62,790 nucleotides of DNA from Bacillus sp. RO2. Its GTDB lineage: Bacteria > Bacillota > Bacilli > Bacillales > Bacillaceae_I. Under the pieces are notes generated by a model. The model saw nothing but the letters and a program-made list of their open reading frames with translations, was not told the DNA's origin and searched no databases. The DNA lies in contig NZ_JAAXCU010000018.1 in NCBI RefSeq assembly GCF_012911845.1, positions 1-62,790 of the forward strand. Direction: 5' to 3'. Below, piece after piece: positions 44,714 to 55,622 of this stretch; position 1 is the first letter of the stretch, and every line of letters begins with the position of its first letter. Both the position numbers and the translations under genes were made by a program.

Positions 44714-46008
44714 TGTTCCAGACATTCTCCAATTTTATGCGCGTGGGTGATATAAGAAAGAAAATTGTCTTCACCCTATTAATGTTAGTAATATTCCGTA
44801 TCGGTACGTTTATCCCAGTACCAGGGGTGAACTCTGACATTTTGAAATTCCAGGATGAACTTAGTGTTTTTGGTATCCTGAATACTTTTGGTGGTGGAGC
44901 TCTTCAGAACTTCTCTATTCTTGCCATGGGTGTAATGCCATACATCACAGCGTCCATCATTGTGCAGTTATTGCAAATGGATGTTGTTCCGAAATTTACG
45001 GAGTGGTCAAAACAAGGAGAAGCTGGACGTCGCAAATTAGCTCAATTCACTAGGTATTTCACCATTGTACTTGGTTTCATCCAGGCAATTGGTATGTCGA
45101 TCGGTTTCAATACAATGGCCAATGGTCAATTGATTATGAATCCGACTTTCACTACTTATCTGCTTATAGCATTAGTGTTAACAGCAGGAACTGCATTCTT
45201 GATGTGGCTTGGTGAGCAAATCACGGCACATGGCGTAGGAAACGGAATCTCCATTCTAATCTTCGCTGGTATCGTATCTGCAATCCCAACCGGCGCAAAT
45301 CAGATTTACGCATCTTTAATCCAGGATGCTGGTGATCAGTTGTTCTTAAATCTTGTTATTGTTGCACTCATCATCCTTGCAATCTTGGCTGTAATCGTAG
45401 GTGTAATCTTCATTCAACAAGCGTTACGTAAAATTCCGATTCAGTATGCGAAGAAGACGGCAGGTCGCGCTCCTACTGGTGGAGGACACACTACACACTT
45501 ACCTTTAAAGGTTAATGCAGCAGGGGTAATTCCGGTTATCTTTGCAGTATCCTTTATCATTACACCACCGACAATCGCTTCATTCTTTAACGAGAATGCT
45601 GTGACTAGATGGATCATTAGTACGTTTGACTATACGAATCCAATCGGTATGGTTGTATATGTAGCTCTTATAATTGCCTTCACTTACTTCTACACATTTG
45701 TTCAGTCTAATCCTGAACAGATGGCAGAAAACTTAAAGAAACAAGGCGGATATATTCCAGGAATTCGTCCTGGTTTAAATACACAGGAATATTTGACAAA
45801 GATTATTTACCGACTAACATTTGTTGGGGCATTATTCTTAGCAGCTATTTCTATCCTACCTATTATCTTTATGAGCTTTGCAGGTCTTCCTGCAGCAGTG
45901 CAGATTGGCGGTACTAGTCTATTAATCGTCGTAGGTGTAGCACTTGAGACGATGAAACAACTAGAAAGCCAGTTAGTGAAGCGTCATTATAAAGGGTTCA
46001 TCAAGTAA
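44713..46008 (+). CDS. secY: SecY, preprotein translocase channel
   Basis: SecY forms the protein-conducting channel of the membrane. The 431 residues have ten hydrophobic segments, the pore-ring helices, the cytosolic loops with KRIPIQ-type and GYIPGIRPG motifs needed for SecA and ribosome contact, and the signature GGGALQNFSILAMGVMPYI. Translation is coupled to rplO by a one-base overlap. Confidence 0.96.
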   Translation: MFQTFSNFMRVGDIRKKIVFTLLMLVIFRIGTFIPVPGVNSDILKFQDELSVFGILNTFGGGALQNFSILAMGVMPYITASIIVQLLQMDVVPKFTEWSKQGEAGRRKLAQFTRYFTIVLGFIQAIGMSIGFNTMANGQLIMNPTFTTYLLIALVLTAGTAFLMWLGEQITAHGVGNGISILIFAGIVSAIPTGANQIYASLIQDAGDQLFLNLVIVALIILAILAVIVGVIFIQQALRKIPIQYAKKTAGRAPTGGGHTTHLPLKVNAAGVIPVIFAVSFIITPPTIASFFNENAVTRWIISTFDYTNPIGMVVYVALIIAFTYFYTFVQSNPEQMAENLKKQGGYIPGIRPGLNTQEYLTKIIYRLTFVGALFLAAISILPIIFMSFAGLPAAVQIGGTSLLIVVGVALETMKQLESQLVKRHYKGFIK

Positions 46009-46056
46009 TGAAGTAATTGGGATAAATTTATCCCAATATACTTCACAAGATACTGA

Positions 46057-46718
<662 letters not shown>

Positions 46719-46719
<1 letters not shown>

Positions 46720-47465
46720 TGATTATCTGTAAAACTCCTCGTGAACTTGAGATCATGAGAGAAGCAGGTAGAATTGTCGCTCTGACACACCAAGAATTAA
46801 AAAAGCACATTGTACCTGGTGTAACAACGAAGCAATTGGATGATATTGCTGAGAAATTCATCCGCAAACATGATGCAATTCCTTCGTTTAAGGGGTATAA
46901 TGGTTTTCGCGGAAGCATCTGCGCTTCTGTTAATGAAGAACTTGTTCATGGTATTCCCGGCGATCGTGTTCTGAAAGACGGAGATATCATTAGCATAGAT
47001 ATTGGTGCTAAGTATAATGGTTACCACGGTGACTCCGCTTGGACGTATGCTGTAGGTAACATATCCGATGAAACAAAGCGATTACTTGAAGTCACGGAAC
47101 AATCATTGTATGAAGGCATCAAGGAAGTAAAACCGGGCGCTCGTCTCTCTGATGTATCCCATGCGATTCAAACGTATGCGGAAGCACACGATTTTTCAAT
47201 TGTGAGAGAGTATGTAGGGCATGGAATTGGTCAAGACTTACATGAAGACCCACAAATTCCTCATTATGGACCTCCTAATAAAGGTCCACGGTTAAAACCT
47301 GGTATGGTTCTTGCAATTGAACCAATGGTCAATGCAGGCACCCGCTACGTAAAAACGCTAGCAGATGACTGGACTGTTGTTACTGTTGACGGTAAAATGT
47401 GTGCTCATTTTGAACATACGGTCGCTATTACAGAAACAGGCTACGAGATCTTAACAAAAGCCTAA
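46719..47465 (+). CDS. map: Methionine aminopeptidase type I
   Basis: MAP removes the initiator methionine from new proteins. The 248 residues carry the five metal ligands: Asp in [19 protein letters not shown] (two), His in [19 protein letters not shown], Glu in MVLAIEPM and Glu in [11 protein letters not shown]. Coupled to adk by overlap. Length and motifs are typical. Confidence 0.96.
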
Positions 47466-47478
47466 GAGGTGATATTGC

Positions 47479-47793
47479 TTGATCGAATCTGATTCGACTT
47501 TGCAAGTAGGCCAAATTGTTTCGATTACTCAAGGCAGAGATGCCGGACAGTATGCCGTAATTATTAAAATTCTTGATGAGCGTTTTGTCGTCCTAGCGGA
47601 TGGAGACAAGCGGAAGTTTGACCGCCCAAAGAAAAAGAACATTCATCATCTTGAATTTTTTGATTACGTGTCTCCAGAAGTTCAGAACAGTATGAAGGAA
47701 ACAGGCCGTGTGACAAATGGGAAGCTGCGTTTTGCACTAACCAAGTATGTCAATGAGCTTGTTACTGATTTGAAGAAGGGAGAACTTAATTAA
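47479..47793 (+). CDS. ybzG: KOW-domain RNA-binding protein
   Basis: A 104-residue protein with a KOW-type beta barrel at residues 9-45 ([21 protein letters not shown]), resembling the L14e/L27e-like RNA-binding proteins of Gram-positives. The rest is basic then helical. Its role is unknown; the position inside the spc-alpha cluster suggests a ribosome link. TTG start with AGAGGTG seven bases before it; no ATG is available. The stop overlaps the infA ATG (TAATG). The symbol follows the B. subtilis gene at the same place and is less sure than the domain call. Confidence 0.75.
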   Translation: MIESDSTLQVGQIVSITQGRDAGQYAVIIKILDERFVVLADGDKRKFDRPKKKNIHHLEFFDYVSPEVQNSMKETGRVTNGKLRFALTKYVNELVTDLKKGELN

Positions 47794-48011
47794 TGGCGAA
47801 AGACGATGTAATTGAAGTAGAAGGTACGGTCATTGAGACTTTACCAAATGCTATGTTTAAAGTAGAATTGGAAAATGGTCATACTGTGTTGGCTCATGTA
47901 TCTGGGAAAATACGTATGCACTTTATTCGAATCCTACCAGGAGATAAAGTAACGGTGGAGCTTTCTCCATACGATTTAACACGCGGTAGAATTACGTATC
48001 GTTTTAAATAA
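47793..48011 (+). CDS. infA: Translation initiation factor IF-1
   Basis: IF-1 blocks the A site during initiation. The 72 residues form an S1-like OB fold: [22 protein letters not shown], then [30 protein letters not shown] in blocks. AAGGGAGAAC lies within the end of the KOW gene, and the ATG overlaps its stop. Confidence 0.96.
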   Translation: MAKDDVIEVEGTVIETLPNAMFKVELENGHTVLAHVSGKIRMHFIRILPGDKVTVELSPYDLTRGRITYRFK

Positions 48012-48046
48012 ACCTATTTTAGCACTCCGTACTATCAGGGAGGTAA

Positions 48047-48166
<120 letters not shown>

Positions 48167-48171
48167 CTTGA

Positions 48172-48552
<381 letters not shown>

Positions 48553-48566
48553 TTTTAAGTAAGTAA

Positions 48567-48971
<405 letters not shown>

Positions 48972-49088
48972 TTTGTCTGTATAGATTTTGTATACATGTC
49001 AATAATGGCTGATGATACAGTTTAAAAATATACAGAGATAATTAAATGTTGTTGTTGTGCACAATCGGGACATACCTATGGGGAATTT

Positions 49089-49113
49089 CGGTAAGACATT
49101 ATATGTCTTTCCG
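49089..49113 (+). promoter_or_regulatory. Hairpin in the rpoA leader
   Basis: CGG-T-AAGACAT-TAT-ATGTCTT-T-CCG stands about 30 bases before the rpoA start, inside a 172-bp gap. The surrounding sequence is GC-rich compared with the rest of the gap. There is no T-run. It may be a translation control or processing element. Confidence 0.4.
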
Positions 49114-49143
49114 GGGTTTCGACGTTTTGAAGGAGGGTTATGA

Positions 49144-50088
49144 ATGTTAGAAATCGAAAAACCAAAAATCGAAACGGTTGAAATCAGCGATGACGCCAAC
49201 TATGGTAAATTCGTCGTCGAGCCACTTGAGCGTGGATATGGAACAACTTTGGGTAACTCCTTACGTCGTATTCTTTTATCCTCACTTCCTGGTGCCGCTG
49301 TAACATCTATCCAAATAGATGGTGTACTGCATGAGTTCTCAACAATTGAAGGCGTCGTTGAAGATGTTACAACAGTTATTTTGAACGTTAAGAAGCTAGC
49401 ATTAAAAATCTATTCAGATGATGAGAAGACGTTAGAGATTGATGTGCAAGGTGAAGGTGCTGTAACAGCTGCTGACATTACACATGACAGCGATGTTGAA
49501 ATCCTTAACCCTGACCTTCATATCGCGACGTTAGCGAAGGACGCTCACCTGCGTATCCGTTTCACTGCAAAACGCGGTCGTGGATATGTACCAGCGGACG
49601 GAAACAAACGTGAAGACCAACCGATCGGTGTTATTCCGATTGATTCCATTTTCACTCCAGTTTCTCGTGTTTCTTATTATGTTGAAAATACACGTGTAGG
49701 CCAAGTCTCTAACTATGACAAGCTTACATTAGATGTATGGACAGATGGTAGTAACGGTCCACAAGAAGCAGTAGCACTTGGGGCAAAGATTTTAACTGAA
49801 CACTTAAATATATTTGTAGGTCTAACAGATGAAGCGCAAAACGCTGAAATCATGGTAGAAAAAGAAGAAGATCAGAAAGAAAAAGTTCTAGAGATGACTA
49901 TCGAAGAATTAGATCTATCTGTTCGTTCTTACAACTGCCTGAAGCGTGCTGGCATCAACACTGTTCAGGAACTTGCAAATAAGACAGAAGAAGATATGAT
50001 GAAAGTTCGTAACTTAGGCCGTAAATCTTTAGAAGAAGTCAAGCACAAATTAGAAGAGCTTGGTCTTGGCCTGCGTAAAGATGACTAG
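49144..50088 (+). CDS. rpoA: RNA polymerase subunit alpha
   Basis: Alpha dimerises to start polymerase assembly. The N-terminal domain (about 1-225) has [22 protein letters not shown], and the C-terminal domain (about 245-305) has two helix-hairpin-helix motifs ([36 protein letters not shown]) that bind UP elements and regulators. 314 residues. AAGGAGGG precedes the ATG. Confidence 0.96.
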   Translation: MLEIEKPKIETVEISDDANYGKFVVEPLERGYGTTLGNSLRRILLSSLPGAAVTSIQIDGVLHEFSTIEGVVEDVTTVILNVKKLALKIYSDDEKTLEIDVQGEGAVTAADITHDSDVEILNPDLHIATLAKDAHLRIRFTAKRGRGYVPADGNKREDQPIGVIPIDSIFTPVSRVSYYVENTRVGQVSNYDKLTLDVWTDGSNGPQEAVALGAKILTEHLNIFVGLTDEAQNAEIMVEKEEDQKEKVLEMTIEELDLSVRSYNCLKRAGINTVQELANKTEEDMMKVRNLGRKSLEEVKHKLEELGLGLRKDD

Positions 50089-50163
50089 TTTTTACTTGGA
50101 AAACTAGGCATCTTTATGTGTTTGAACGTTTCATGACTTTCTACAGAAGGAGGGAACATCAAC

Positions 50164-50526
50164 ATGGGATACAGAAAATTAGGTCGTACTAGCGCACAGC
50201 GTAAAGCAATGTTACGTGACTTGACTACTGACTTGATCATCAGCGAGCGCATTGAAACTACAGAAGCACGTGCGAAAGAATTACGTTCTTTAGTAGAAAA
50301 AATGATTACTCTTGGTAAGCGTGGTGACTTACACGCTCGTCGTCAAGCAGCTTCTTACGTTCGTCATGAAGTAGCGAACGCAGAAACTGGTCAAGACGCA
50401 GTTCAAAAGTTATTCGCTGATATCGCTCCACGTTATGAAGAGCGTCAAGGTGGATACACTCGTATCATGAAACTTGGACCTCGTCGTGGAGACGGAGCTC
50501 CAATGGTTATCATTGAACTTGTATAA
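50164..50526 (+). CDS. rplQ: 50S ribosomal protein L17
   Basis: L17 lies at the tunnel exit region. The 120 residues begin [20 protein letters not shown] and contain [31 protein letters not shown] in family blocks. AGAAGGAGGG precedes the ATG. Last gene of the supercluster; a terminator follows 66 bases later. Confidence 0.96.
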   Translation: MGYRKLGRTSAQRKAMLRDLTTDLIISERIETTEARAKELRSLVEKMITLGKRGDLHARRQAASYVRHEVANAETGQDAVQKLFADIAPRYEERQGGYTRIMKLGPRRGDGAPMVIIELV

Positions 50527-50592
50527 TATATATTAGATGATAGTGGGCTAAAGAGGAGGCAACGAATCTTTGAGCTTACTATAGTCAGTCAT

Positions 50593-50641
50593 AAATAAGG
50601 GCGGACAGTTGTAATGACTGATCTAAGCCCTTTATTTTTTT
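50593..50641 (+). terminator. Terminator of the alpha operon
   Basis: AAATAAGGGC pairs with GCCCTTTATTT, with a smaller inner AGT/ACT pair, and seven T follow. In B. subtilis the ecf genes are read through from rplQ; here they are cut off. Confidence 0.75.
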
Positions 50642-50667
50642 GTCTTGATTTATGGATTTGGTTTAAC

Positions 50668-50802
50668 GCCCTTGTTGCTTTGCGTTCCAGGTGTTCGCTT
50701 TCCGCGGGAAGGTGCTTGAGCCTCCTCACTTCGTTGCGGGGTCTAAACCAACCTTTTCTCCCCCGCAGGAGTCTCACACCTTGCACTCCAAGCAACAGGG
50801 GG
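50668..50802 (-). repeat. Structured dispersed repeat, copy 5 (subfamily II, inverted)
   Basis: Read on the minus strand it has AGGTGTGAGACTCCTGCGGG, GAGGAGGCTCAAGCACCTT and AAGCGAACACCTGG, the subfamily II core. The ends CCCTTGTTGCTT and AAGCAACAGGG are imperfect inverted repeats. It lies between rplQ and ecfA1, in opposite orientation to copy 6. Confidence 0.75.
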
Positions 50803-50893
50803 TTACTGGTTTCACTATATTCAAGTTTAAGTATTTTTCCTAAAGTTTCGAGATGAAGTGAAATCTTTCAACCAATATTCTATAAAATTTATA

Positions 50894-51020
50894 GCTGTTG
50901 ATTGGAGCAAAAGGCGTAGACTCCTGAGGGAGGTAGCGCTAGGTGGAGACCCCGCAGGCTTGCCGAGGAGGCTCCAGCAGCGCCCCTAGGAAAGCGAAGC
51001 CATTTGCGGAAATCAACAGC
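50894..51020 (+). repeat. Structured dispersed repeat, copy 6 (subfamily I)
   Basis: 127 bp with perfect 10-bp ends GCTGTTGATT and AATCAACAGC. The core is nearly identical to copy 3 (GACTCCTGAGGGAGGTAGCG, GGTGGAGACCCCGCAGG, CCGAGGAGGCTCCAGCAG). The rest of the gap to ecfA1 has a TATAAT box at 51053-51058 without a clear -35. Confidence 0.78.
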
Positions 51021-51101
51021 GGTGTTAGTAGAGTTCTTTTGAGTTGAAAGGCTATAATAGAGAGAGTCAGTTAAGCGGAGAAGAGAGGAGTTGTATTTTC
51101 G

Positions 51102-51935
51102 ATGGCCATCTTAGAAGTGAAGGGTTTGTCCTTCCGCTACGCAAACCAAGAAGAGAATACGTTAAAGAATATTAACCTTAAAGTGGAACAAGGAGAATGG
51201 ACCGCCATCGTTGGCCATAACGGCTCAGGCAAATCCACGTTGGCTAGAATATTAAACGGCTTGCAGCTTCCGACAGAAGGATCTGTTACCGTGCAGGGAA
51301 TAAAGTTAGCAGAAGATACGATTTGGGATATTAGAAGGCAGGTAGGAATGGTCTTTCAAAATCCCGATAATCAATTTGTAGGCTCAACGGTAGAGGACGA
51401 TGTTGCGTTTGGTTTAGAAAATATTGGCGTCCCCCGTGAAGAAATGATTTCCCGCGTGGCAGAGGGGATTGAAAAAGTAGGGATGGAATCTTTTTTAACC
51501 CAAGAGCCACATCAGCTCTCTGGAGGCCAAAAGCAGCGGGTGGCGATTGCAGGCTTAATTGCGCTGCGACCATCCATTATCATTTTGGATGAAGCTACAA
51601 GCATGCTCGATCCTATTGGACGGAAAGAAGTAATTGACACAATAGAAGAGCTTAGACAACAGGTGGGAGTAACGGTTATATCCATTACCCATGATCTGGA
51701 AGAGGCAGCAAGAGCAGACCGAATCATTGTACTGAACGCAGGAGAAGTGTATGGCGAAGGAACCCCCGAGGAAGTTTTTCTAATGGGAGATAAGCTTGTG
51801 GAGATAGGTCTTGATTTGCCTTTTCCTATCATCTTGGCGAATAAACTGCAACAGTTGGGTGTGGAGTTTGATACAGACCCGACCAATAGGGAAAGGCTGA
51901 TGAATGAGTTATGCAAATTACAATCAAAGATTTAG
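51102..51935 (+). CDS. ecfA1: ECF transporter ATPase EcfA1
   Basis: One of two ATPases of the energy-coupling factor module that powers uptake of vitamins and metals by exchangeable S-components. The 277 residues have Walker A GHNGSGKST, Q-loop VFQNPDNQFVGSTV, signature LSGGQKQRVAIAG, Walker B IIILDEATSMLDP and the H-loop SITHD. It overlaps ecfA2 by 25 bases. No S-component gene is in the window. Confidence 0.95.
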   Translation: MAILEVKGLSFRYANQEENTLKNINLKVEQGEWTAIVGHNGSGKSTLARILNGLQLPTEGSVTVQGIKLAEDTIWDIRRQVGMVFQNPDNQFVGSTVEDDVAFGLENIGVPREEMISRVAEGIEKVGMESFLTQEPHQLSGGQKQRVAIAGLIALRPSIIILDEATSMLDPIGRKEVIDTIEELRQQVGVTVISITHDLEEAARADRIIVLNAGEVYGEGTPEEVFLMGDKLVEIGLDLPFPIILANKLQQLGVEFDTDPTNRERLMNELCKLQSKI

Positions 51936-52786
51936 AGCATCGTTATCAGCTGAATACTCCCTTTGAAAGGGTCGCGCTTTATGATGTAGACATGATAATT
52001 CCTGAGAACTCCTATACCTCCATTATTGGCCATACAGGGTCCGGGAAGTCTACATTGTTACAACATCTTAATGGACTGTTAAGACCTACGAGTGGAAGCA
52101 TTCAAGTTGGAGATATCACCTTACATGCGAATAAAAAAGAAAAGAATATAAAAGCCCTGCGTAAAAAGGTAGGAATTGTTTTTCAATTCCCTGAGCACCA
52201 GTTGTTTGATGAAACCGTGGAGAAGGATGTTTGTTTTGGTCCGCTTAATTTTGGTGTTCCTGAAGAGGAAGCAAAAAAACGGGCTAGAGAAGCACTTAAG
52301 CTTGTCGGTCTGCCAGATAGATATCTGGAGTCTTCTCCGTTCGATTTAAGTGGGGGACAGATGCGCAGGGTTGCCATTGCCGGCGTGCTTGCAATGCAAC
52401 CGGAAGTCCTTGTACTGGACGAGCCGACAGCTGGTCTCGATCCACGAGGACGTAAAGAGATCATGGACCTGTTTTATAAACTGCATAAAGAGCAGAACCT
52501 TACCACCATTCTAGTCACACACAGCATGGAGGATGCGGCAAAGTACGCAGATTCGATTGTGGTCATGAATAAAGGGACGGTTGGGTTAAAAGGGACACCA
52601 AGGGAAATATTCAGCCAGGCAGAGGAAATTAAGAAACTTGGGCTGGACGTTCCGGAGACGGTTTTGTTTATGAAAGAGCTGGGTTCGCGTTTGAATTTAG
52701 AATTCAGTGAAGTGTGTCTGACTGTTGAAGAAGTGGCAGAAGCGATCGCCTCCCGTTTGAAAAAGGGGGGTGAGGGTGATGAATAA
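51911..52786 (+). CDS. ecfA2: ECF transporter ATPase EcfA2
   Basis: The second ATPase of the ECF module. The 291 residues show Walker A GHTGSGKST, Q-loop VFQFPEHQLFDETV, signature LSGGQMRRVAIAG and Walker B LVLDEPTAGLDP. The C-terminal extension couples to EcfT. It begins inside ecfA1 and ends inside ecfT, so the three proteins are made together. Confidence 0.95.
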   Translation: MQITIKDLEHRYQLNTPFERVALYDVDMIIPENSYTSIIGHTGSGKSTLLQHLNGLLRPTSGSIQVGDITLHANKKEKNIKALRKKVGIVFQFPEHQLFDETVEKDVCFGPLNFGVPEEEAKKRAREALKLVGLPDRYLESSPFDLSGGQMRRVAIAGVLAMQPEVLVLDEPTAGLDPRGRKEIMDLFYKLHKEQNLTTILVTHSMEDAAKYADSIVVMNKGTVGLKGTPREIFSQAEEIKKLGLDVPETVLFMKELGSRLNLEFSEVCLTVEEVAEAIASRLKKGGEGDE

Positions 52787-53573
52787 TTTAATAATCGGTC
52801 GTTATGTGCCGGGTACCTCTCTTATTCACCGGATGGATCCGAGAGCAAAATTGCTGCTTGTCTTTATTTTCGTCATGGTTGTGTTTATTGCCAATAATGT
52901 CTGGGGCTATGCCATGCTTGCTGCCTTTACATTGACCATTGTGTTGCTTACCAGAATACCGGTTCCATTTATATTAAAAGGTTTGAAGCCGATTCTCTGG
53001 ATCATTATTTTCACCATGCTTTTTCATGTTTTTTTAACAAAAGAGGGCAACTTGCTCTTTGAAGTAGGTTTTATTGAAGTGTACGAAGAAGGCATCATAC
53101 AGGCTATCTTTATATCTTTGCGTTTTTTATTCTTGATTACGATCACCACCATCCTTACCTTGACCACTACACCAATTGAGGTGACTGACGGGATGGAGAC
53201 GTTATTTGGTCCGTTTAAAAAGGTAGGGGTCCCTGTTCATGAACTTGCGCTTATGATGTCAATTTCCTTGCGATTCATCCCAACCTTGATGCAAGAAACG
53301 GACAAAATTATGAAGGCGCAGAGTGCGAGAGGTGCAGACTTCACTGTAGGACCTCTGAAAGAGCGTGTTAAGGCATTGGTGCCTTTGCTTGTCCCATTGT
53401 TCATCAGTGCGTTTAAACGCGCAGAGGAGCTTGCTACGGCGATGGAAGCACGAGGGTATAGAGGCGGCGAAGGAAGAACGAAATTCCGTCTGCTTGAATG
53501 GCAGTGGAAAGACACTTTGTTGTTGGTGACGCTGGCTATCCTTACGTTTATCTTAGTTCTTATTCGAACATAA
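52779..53573 (+). CDS. ecfT: ECF transporter membrane subunit EcfT
   Basis: EcfT joins the ATPases to S-components. About five to six hydrophobic segments are seen, and the coupling helices carry the two Ala-Arg-Gly type motifs (QSARGADF, MEARGYRGG) that contact the ATPases. The ATG is eight bases from AGGGGGG; two GTG codons upstream are too close. 264 residues, overlapping ecfA2 by eight bases. Confidence 0.95.
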   Translation: MNNLIIGRYVPGTSLIHRMDPRAKLLLVFIFVMVVFIANNVWGYAMLAAFTLTIVLLTRIPVPFILKGLKPILWIIIFTMLFHVFLTKEGNLLFEVGFIEVYEEGIIQAIFISLRFLFLITITTILTLTTTPIEVTDGMETLFGPFKKVGVPVHELALMMSISLRFIPTLMQETDKIMKAQSARGADFTVGPLKERVKALVPLLVPLFISAFKRAEELATAMEARGYRGGEGRTKFRLLEWQWKDTLLLVTLAILTFILVLIRT

Positions 53574-53587
53574 TGGAGTTAGATATG

Positions 53588-54334
53588 ATGAATAGATTGA
53601 AATGTACCCTAACCTATGACGGGGCACAGTTTGAAGGCTATCAGATTCAAAAGGAAAAGCGTACAGTTCAGCTGGAGGTCCAGAAGGCCTTGTCTCGAAT
53701 CCACAAAGGGAAGGAGATAAAGGTTTCCGCTTCAGGCCGCACCGATGCAGGTGTTCACGCCGTAGGTCAAGTATTGCACTATGATTCTCCTTTAACCATT
53801 CCTAAGGCAGCCTGGCAGAAGGCGCTGAATGCTCATTTGCCAAAAGATATTTGGGTGAAGAGAGTGGAGTCTGTCTCAGGGGACTTTCACGCGCGTTTTG
53901 ATGTGGTAAAAAAGGAGTACCGTTACAAGGTGAGCCTTGCAAAGGACTTTAATGTTTTTGACCGAAATCAAGTGTTTCACTACCCTTACCCGTTAGATTT
54001 AGAAGCTGTTAAGGAGGCGTGTGGGCATTTTATTGGAGAACACGACTTCACCAGTTTCTGTTCTGCAAAAACGGAAGTGGAGGACAAGGTGCGGTTCATT
54101 TACTCGCTTGATGTAGAGTTGAATGGGGAGGAGCTTGTGTTCCGCATTGTCGGTAACGGCTTTTTATATAACATGGTCCGCATCATTGTAGGTACTTTAC
54201 TGGAAATAGGACAAGGTAAAAAATTACCAAGAGATATTTTTTCAATCCTGGAAGCAAGAGATCGGGGAGCGGCAGGAAAAACGGCACCAGCACACGGTTT
54301 ATACCTTTGGGACGTGGTTTATGATGACAACTAA
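53588..54334 (+). CDS. truA: tRNA pseudouridine synthase A
   Basis: TruA makes pseudouridine at positions 38-40 of the anticodon stem. The catalytic Asp is in SGRTDAGVHA (about residue 55), and the C-terminal NGFLYNMVRIIVGTLLEIG block is present. Two ATGs stand in tandem; the second is chosen for its spacing from GGAG (53575-53578), though the first cannot be excluded. Longer in-frame versions run back inside ecfT. 248 residues. Confidence 0.94.
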   Translation: MNRLKCTLTYDGAQFEGYQIQKEKRTVQLEVQKALSRIHKGKEIKVSASGRTDAGVHAVGQVLHYDSPLTIPKAAWQKALNAHLPKDIWVKRVESVSGDFHARFDVVKKEYRYKVSLAKDFNVFDRNQVFHYPYPLDLEAVKEACGHFIGEHDFTSFCSAKTEVEDKVRFIYSLDVELNGEELVFRIVGNGFLYNMVRIIVGTLLEIGQGKKLPRDIFSILEARDRGAAGKTAPAHGLYLWDVVYDDN

Positions 54335-54352
54335 TCCTGGTGTAACATTTTC

Positions 54353-54381
54353 TTGACAATATCGCAAAAAAGATATAAGAT
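54353..54381 (+). promoter_or_regulatory. rplM-rpsI promoter
   Basis: TTGACA, 17 bp, TAAGAT, or alternatively TATAAG at 15 bp. It starts about 20 bases behind the truA stop. Confidence 0.65.
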
Positions 54382-54384
54382 ATC

Positions 54385-54440
54385 ACATGGTATGTATTTT
54401 AACCCCACGATCAAGCCCCGGAAGAGTTTCATCGTGTTGA
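54385..54440 (+). promoter_or_regulatory. L13 leader
   Basis: CACGAT and ATCGTG close a stem around CAAGCCCCGGAAGAGTTTC, the pattern I recognise as the Firmicutes L13 leader. It should bind L13 and control rplM-rpsI by feedback. The remaining leader is AT-rich up to TAGGAGGG. Confidence 0.65.
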
Positions 54441-54498
54441 ATAAAATATATGAAGAAATGAAAAATAAAAGGTTTATTTTTTTTAGGAGGGAAATTTA

Positions 54499-54936
54499 AT
54501 GCGTACAACGTTTATGGCGAAAGCTAGCGAAGTAAATCGTAAATGGTACGTGGTTGACGCTGAAGGTCAAACTTTAGGTCGTCTTGCAAGTGAAGTTGCA
54601 TCCATTTTACGTGGTAAACATAAACCAACTTTTACTCCAAACGTAGACACTGGAGATCATGTAATCATCATCAATGCAGAAAAAATCCACTTAACAGGTA
54701 ACAAGTTGAACGGTAAGATCTACTACCGTCACACAATGCACCCAGGTGGACTTAAACAAAGAACGGCTTTAGAAATGCGTACTAACTATCCTACAAAGAT
54801 GTTAGAACTAGCAATCAAAGGCATGCTTCCAAAAGGAAGTCTTGGACGTCAGCAAGCTAAAAAATTGAATGTGTATGCTGGAAGCGAGCATCCACACCAA
54901 GCACAACAACCTGAAGTTTACGAACTTCGCGGTTAA
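54499..54936 (+). CDS. rplM: 50S ribosomal protein L13
   Basis: L13 is an early assembly protein. The 145 residues begin [20 protein letters not shown] and carry [12 protein letters not shown] and [20 protein letters not shown] blocks. TAGGAGGG is well placed. It forms an operon with rpsI. Confidence 0.96.
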   Translation: MRTTFMAKASEVNRKWYVVDAEGQTLGRLASEVASILRGKHKPTFTPNVDTGDHVIIINAEKIHLTGNKLNGKIYYRHTMHPGGLKQRTALEMRTNYPTKMLELAIKGMLPKGSLGRQQAKKLNVYAGSEHPHQAQQPEVYELRG

Positions 54937-54956
54937 TTAATAAGGAGGGTATAACT

Positions 54957-55349
54957 TTGGCACAAGTACAATACTACGGCACAGGTCGTCGTAAAAGCTC
55001 CGTTGCACGTGTACGTCTAGTTCCTGGTAACGGACAAATCGTGATCAACGATCGTGATATCGAAAACTACATCCCATTCGAAGCTCTACGTAACGTTGTT
55101 AAACAACCATTGGCAGTTACTGAAACAGAAGGTAACTACGATGTATTAGTAAACGTTGACGGTGGAGGATACACTGGTCAAGCTGGTGCGATCCGTCACG
55201 GAATCGCTCGTGCATTATTACAAGCTGATCCTGAGTTCCGTGCTTCTTTAAAGCGTGCAGGTCTTCTGACTCGTGACGCGCGTATGAAAGAGCGTAAAAA
55301 ATACGGACTTAAGGGCGCTCGTCGTGCACCTCAGTTCTCAAAACGTTAA
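54957..55349 (+). CDS. rpsI: 30S ribosomal protein S9
   Basis: S9 reaches the P-site tRNA with its C-terminal tail, which ends [11 protein letters not shown] with the essential last arginine. The 130 residues start (M)[21 protein letters not shown] start with AAGGAGGG (54942-54949) seven bases before it; there is no alternative ATG. Confidence 0.95.
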   Translation: MAQVQYYGTGRRKSSVARVRLVPGNGQIVINDRDIENYIPFEALRNVVKQPLAVTETEGNYDVLVNVDGGGYTGQAGAIRHGIARALLQADPEFRASLKRAGLLTRDARMKERKKYGLKGARRAPQFSKR

Positions 55350-55368
55350 TCTTCGGATTCCAATATGG

Positions 55369-55404
55369 AAAACCCCCGACCCTTTGTGGTTGGGGGTTTT
55401 TTGG
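55369..55404 (+). terminator. Terminator of rplM-rpsI
   Basis: AAAACCCCCGACC and GGTTGGGGGTTTTTT form a strong stem with a 6-nt loop and T-run. It isolates the following gene cluster from ribosomal transcription. Confidence 0.92.
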
Positions 55405-55533
55405 TGTTTGGACAAAAGGTAGATATGTTTGTCCGCCATTAGTCCGCCATTCTACCCAAGCAGTAATTCACATACTTTCCTAGAATTTAAATTAAAATAG
55501 GTAAAATAAACCAATTCGTACCGTTCTATATAG

Positions 55534-55563
55534 TGAATAAAATAGGCATTATGCAACTTATTA
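55534..55563 (+). promoter_or_regulatory. Promoter of the exported-protein cluster (sigmaG-like)
   Basis: TGAATA, 17 bp, CTTATTA agrees with the forespore sigmaG consensus (TGHATR, 17-18 bp, CATnHTA) except for one base of the -10. A sigmaA reading exists as well: TTCGTA, 17 bp, TAAAAT, a few bases upstream, with a poor -35. The rest of the 270-bp gap is AT-rich without other features. Confidence 0.45.
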
Positions 55564-55622
55564 AATTTTAGAATTTCCTTTATCATTAGTTCTTAATAAA
55601 GAAGAAAAGGAGGTAACGAGTC

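Noticed and set aside
53498-53587. N-terminal extension of truA
   Set aside because: It lies inside ecfT, has no binding site and adds residues that are foreign to TruA.
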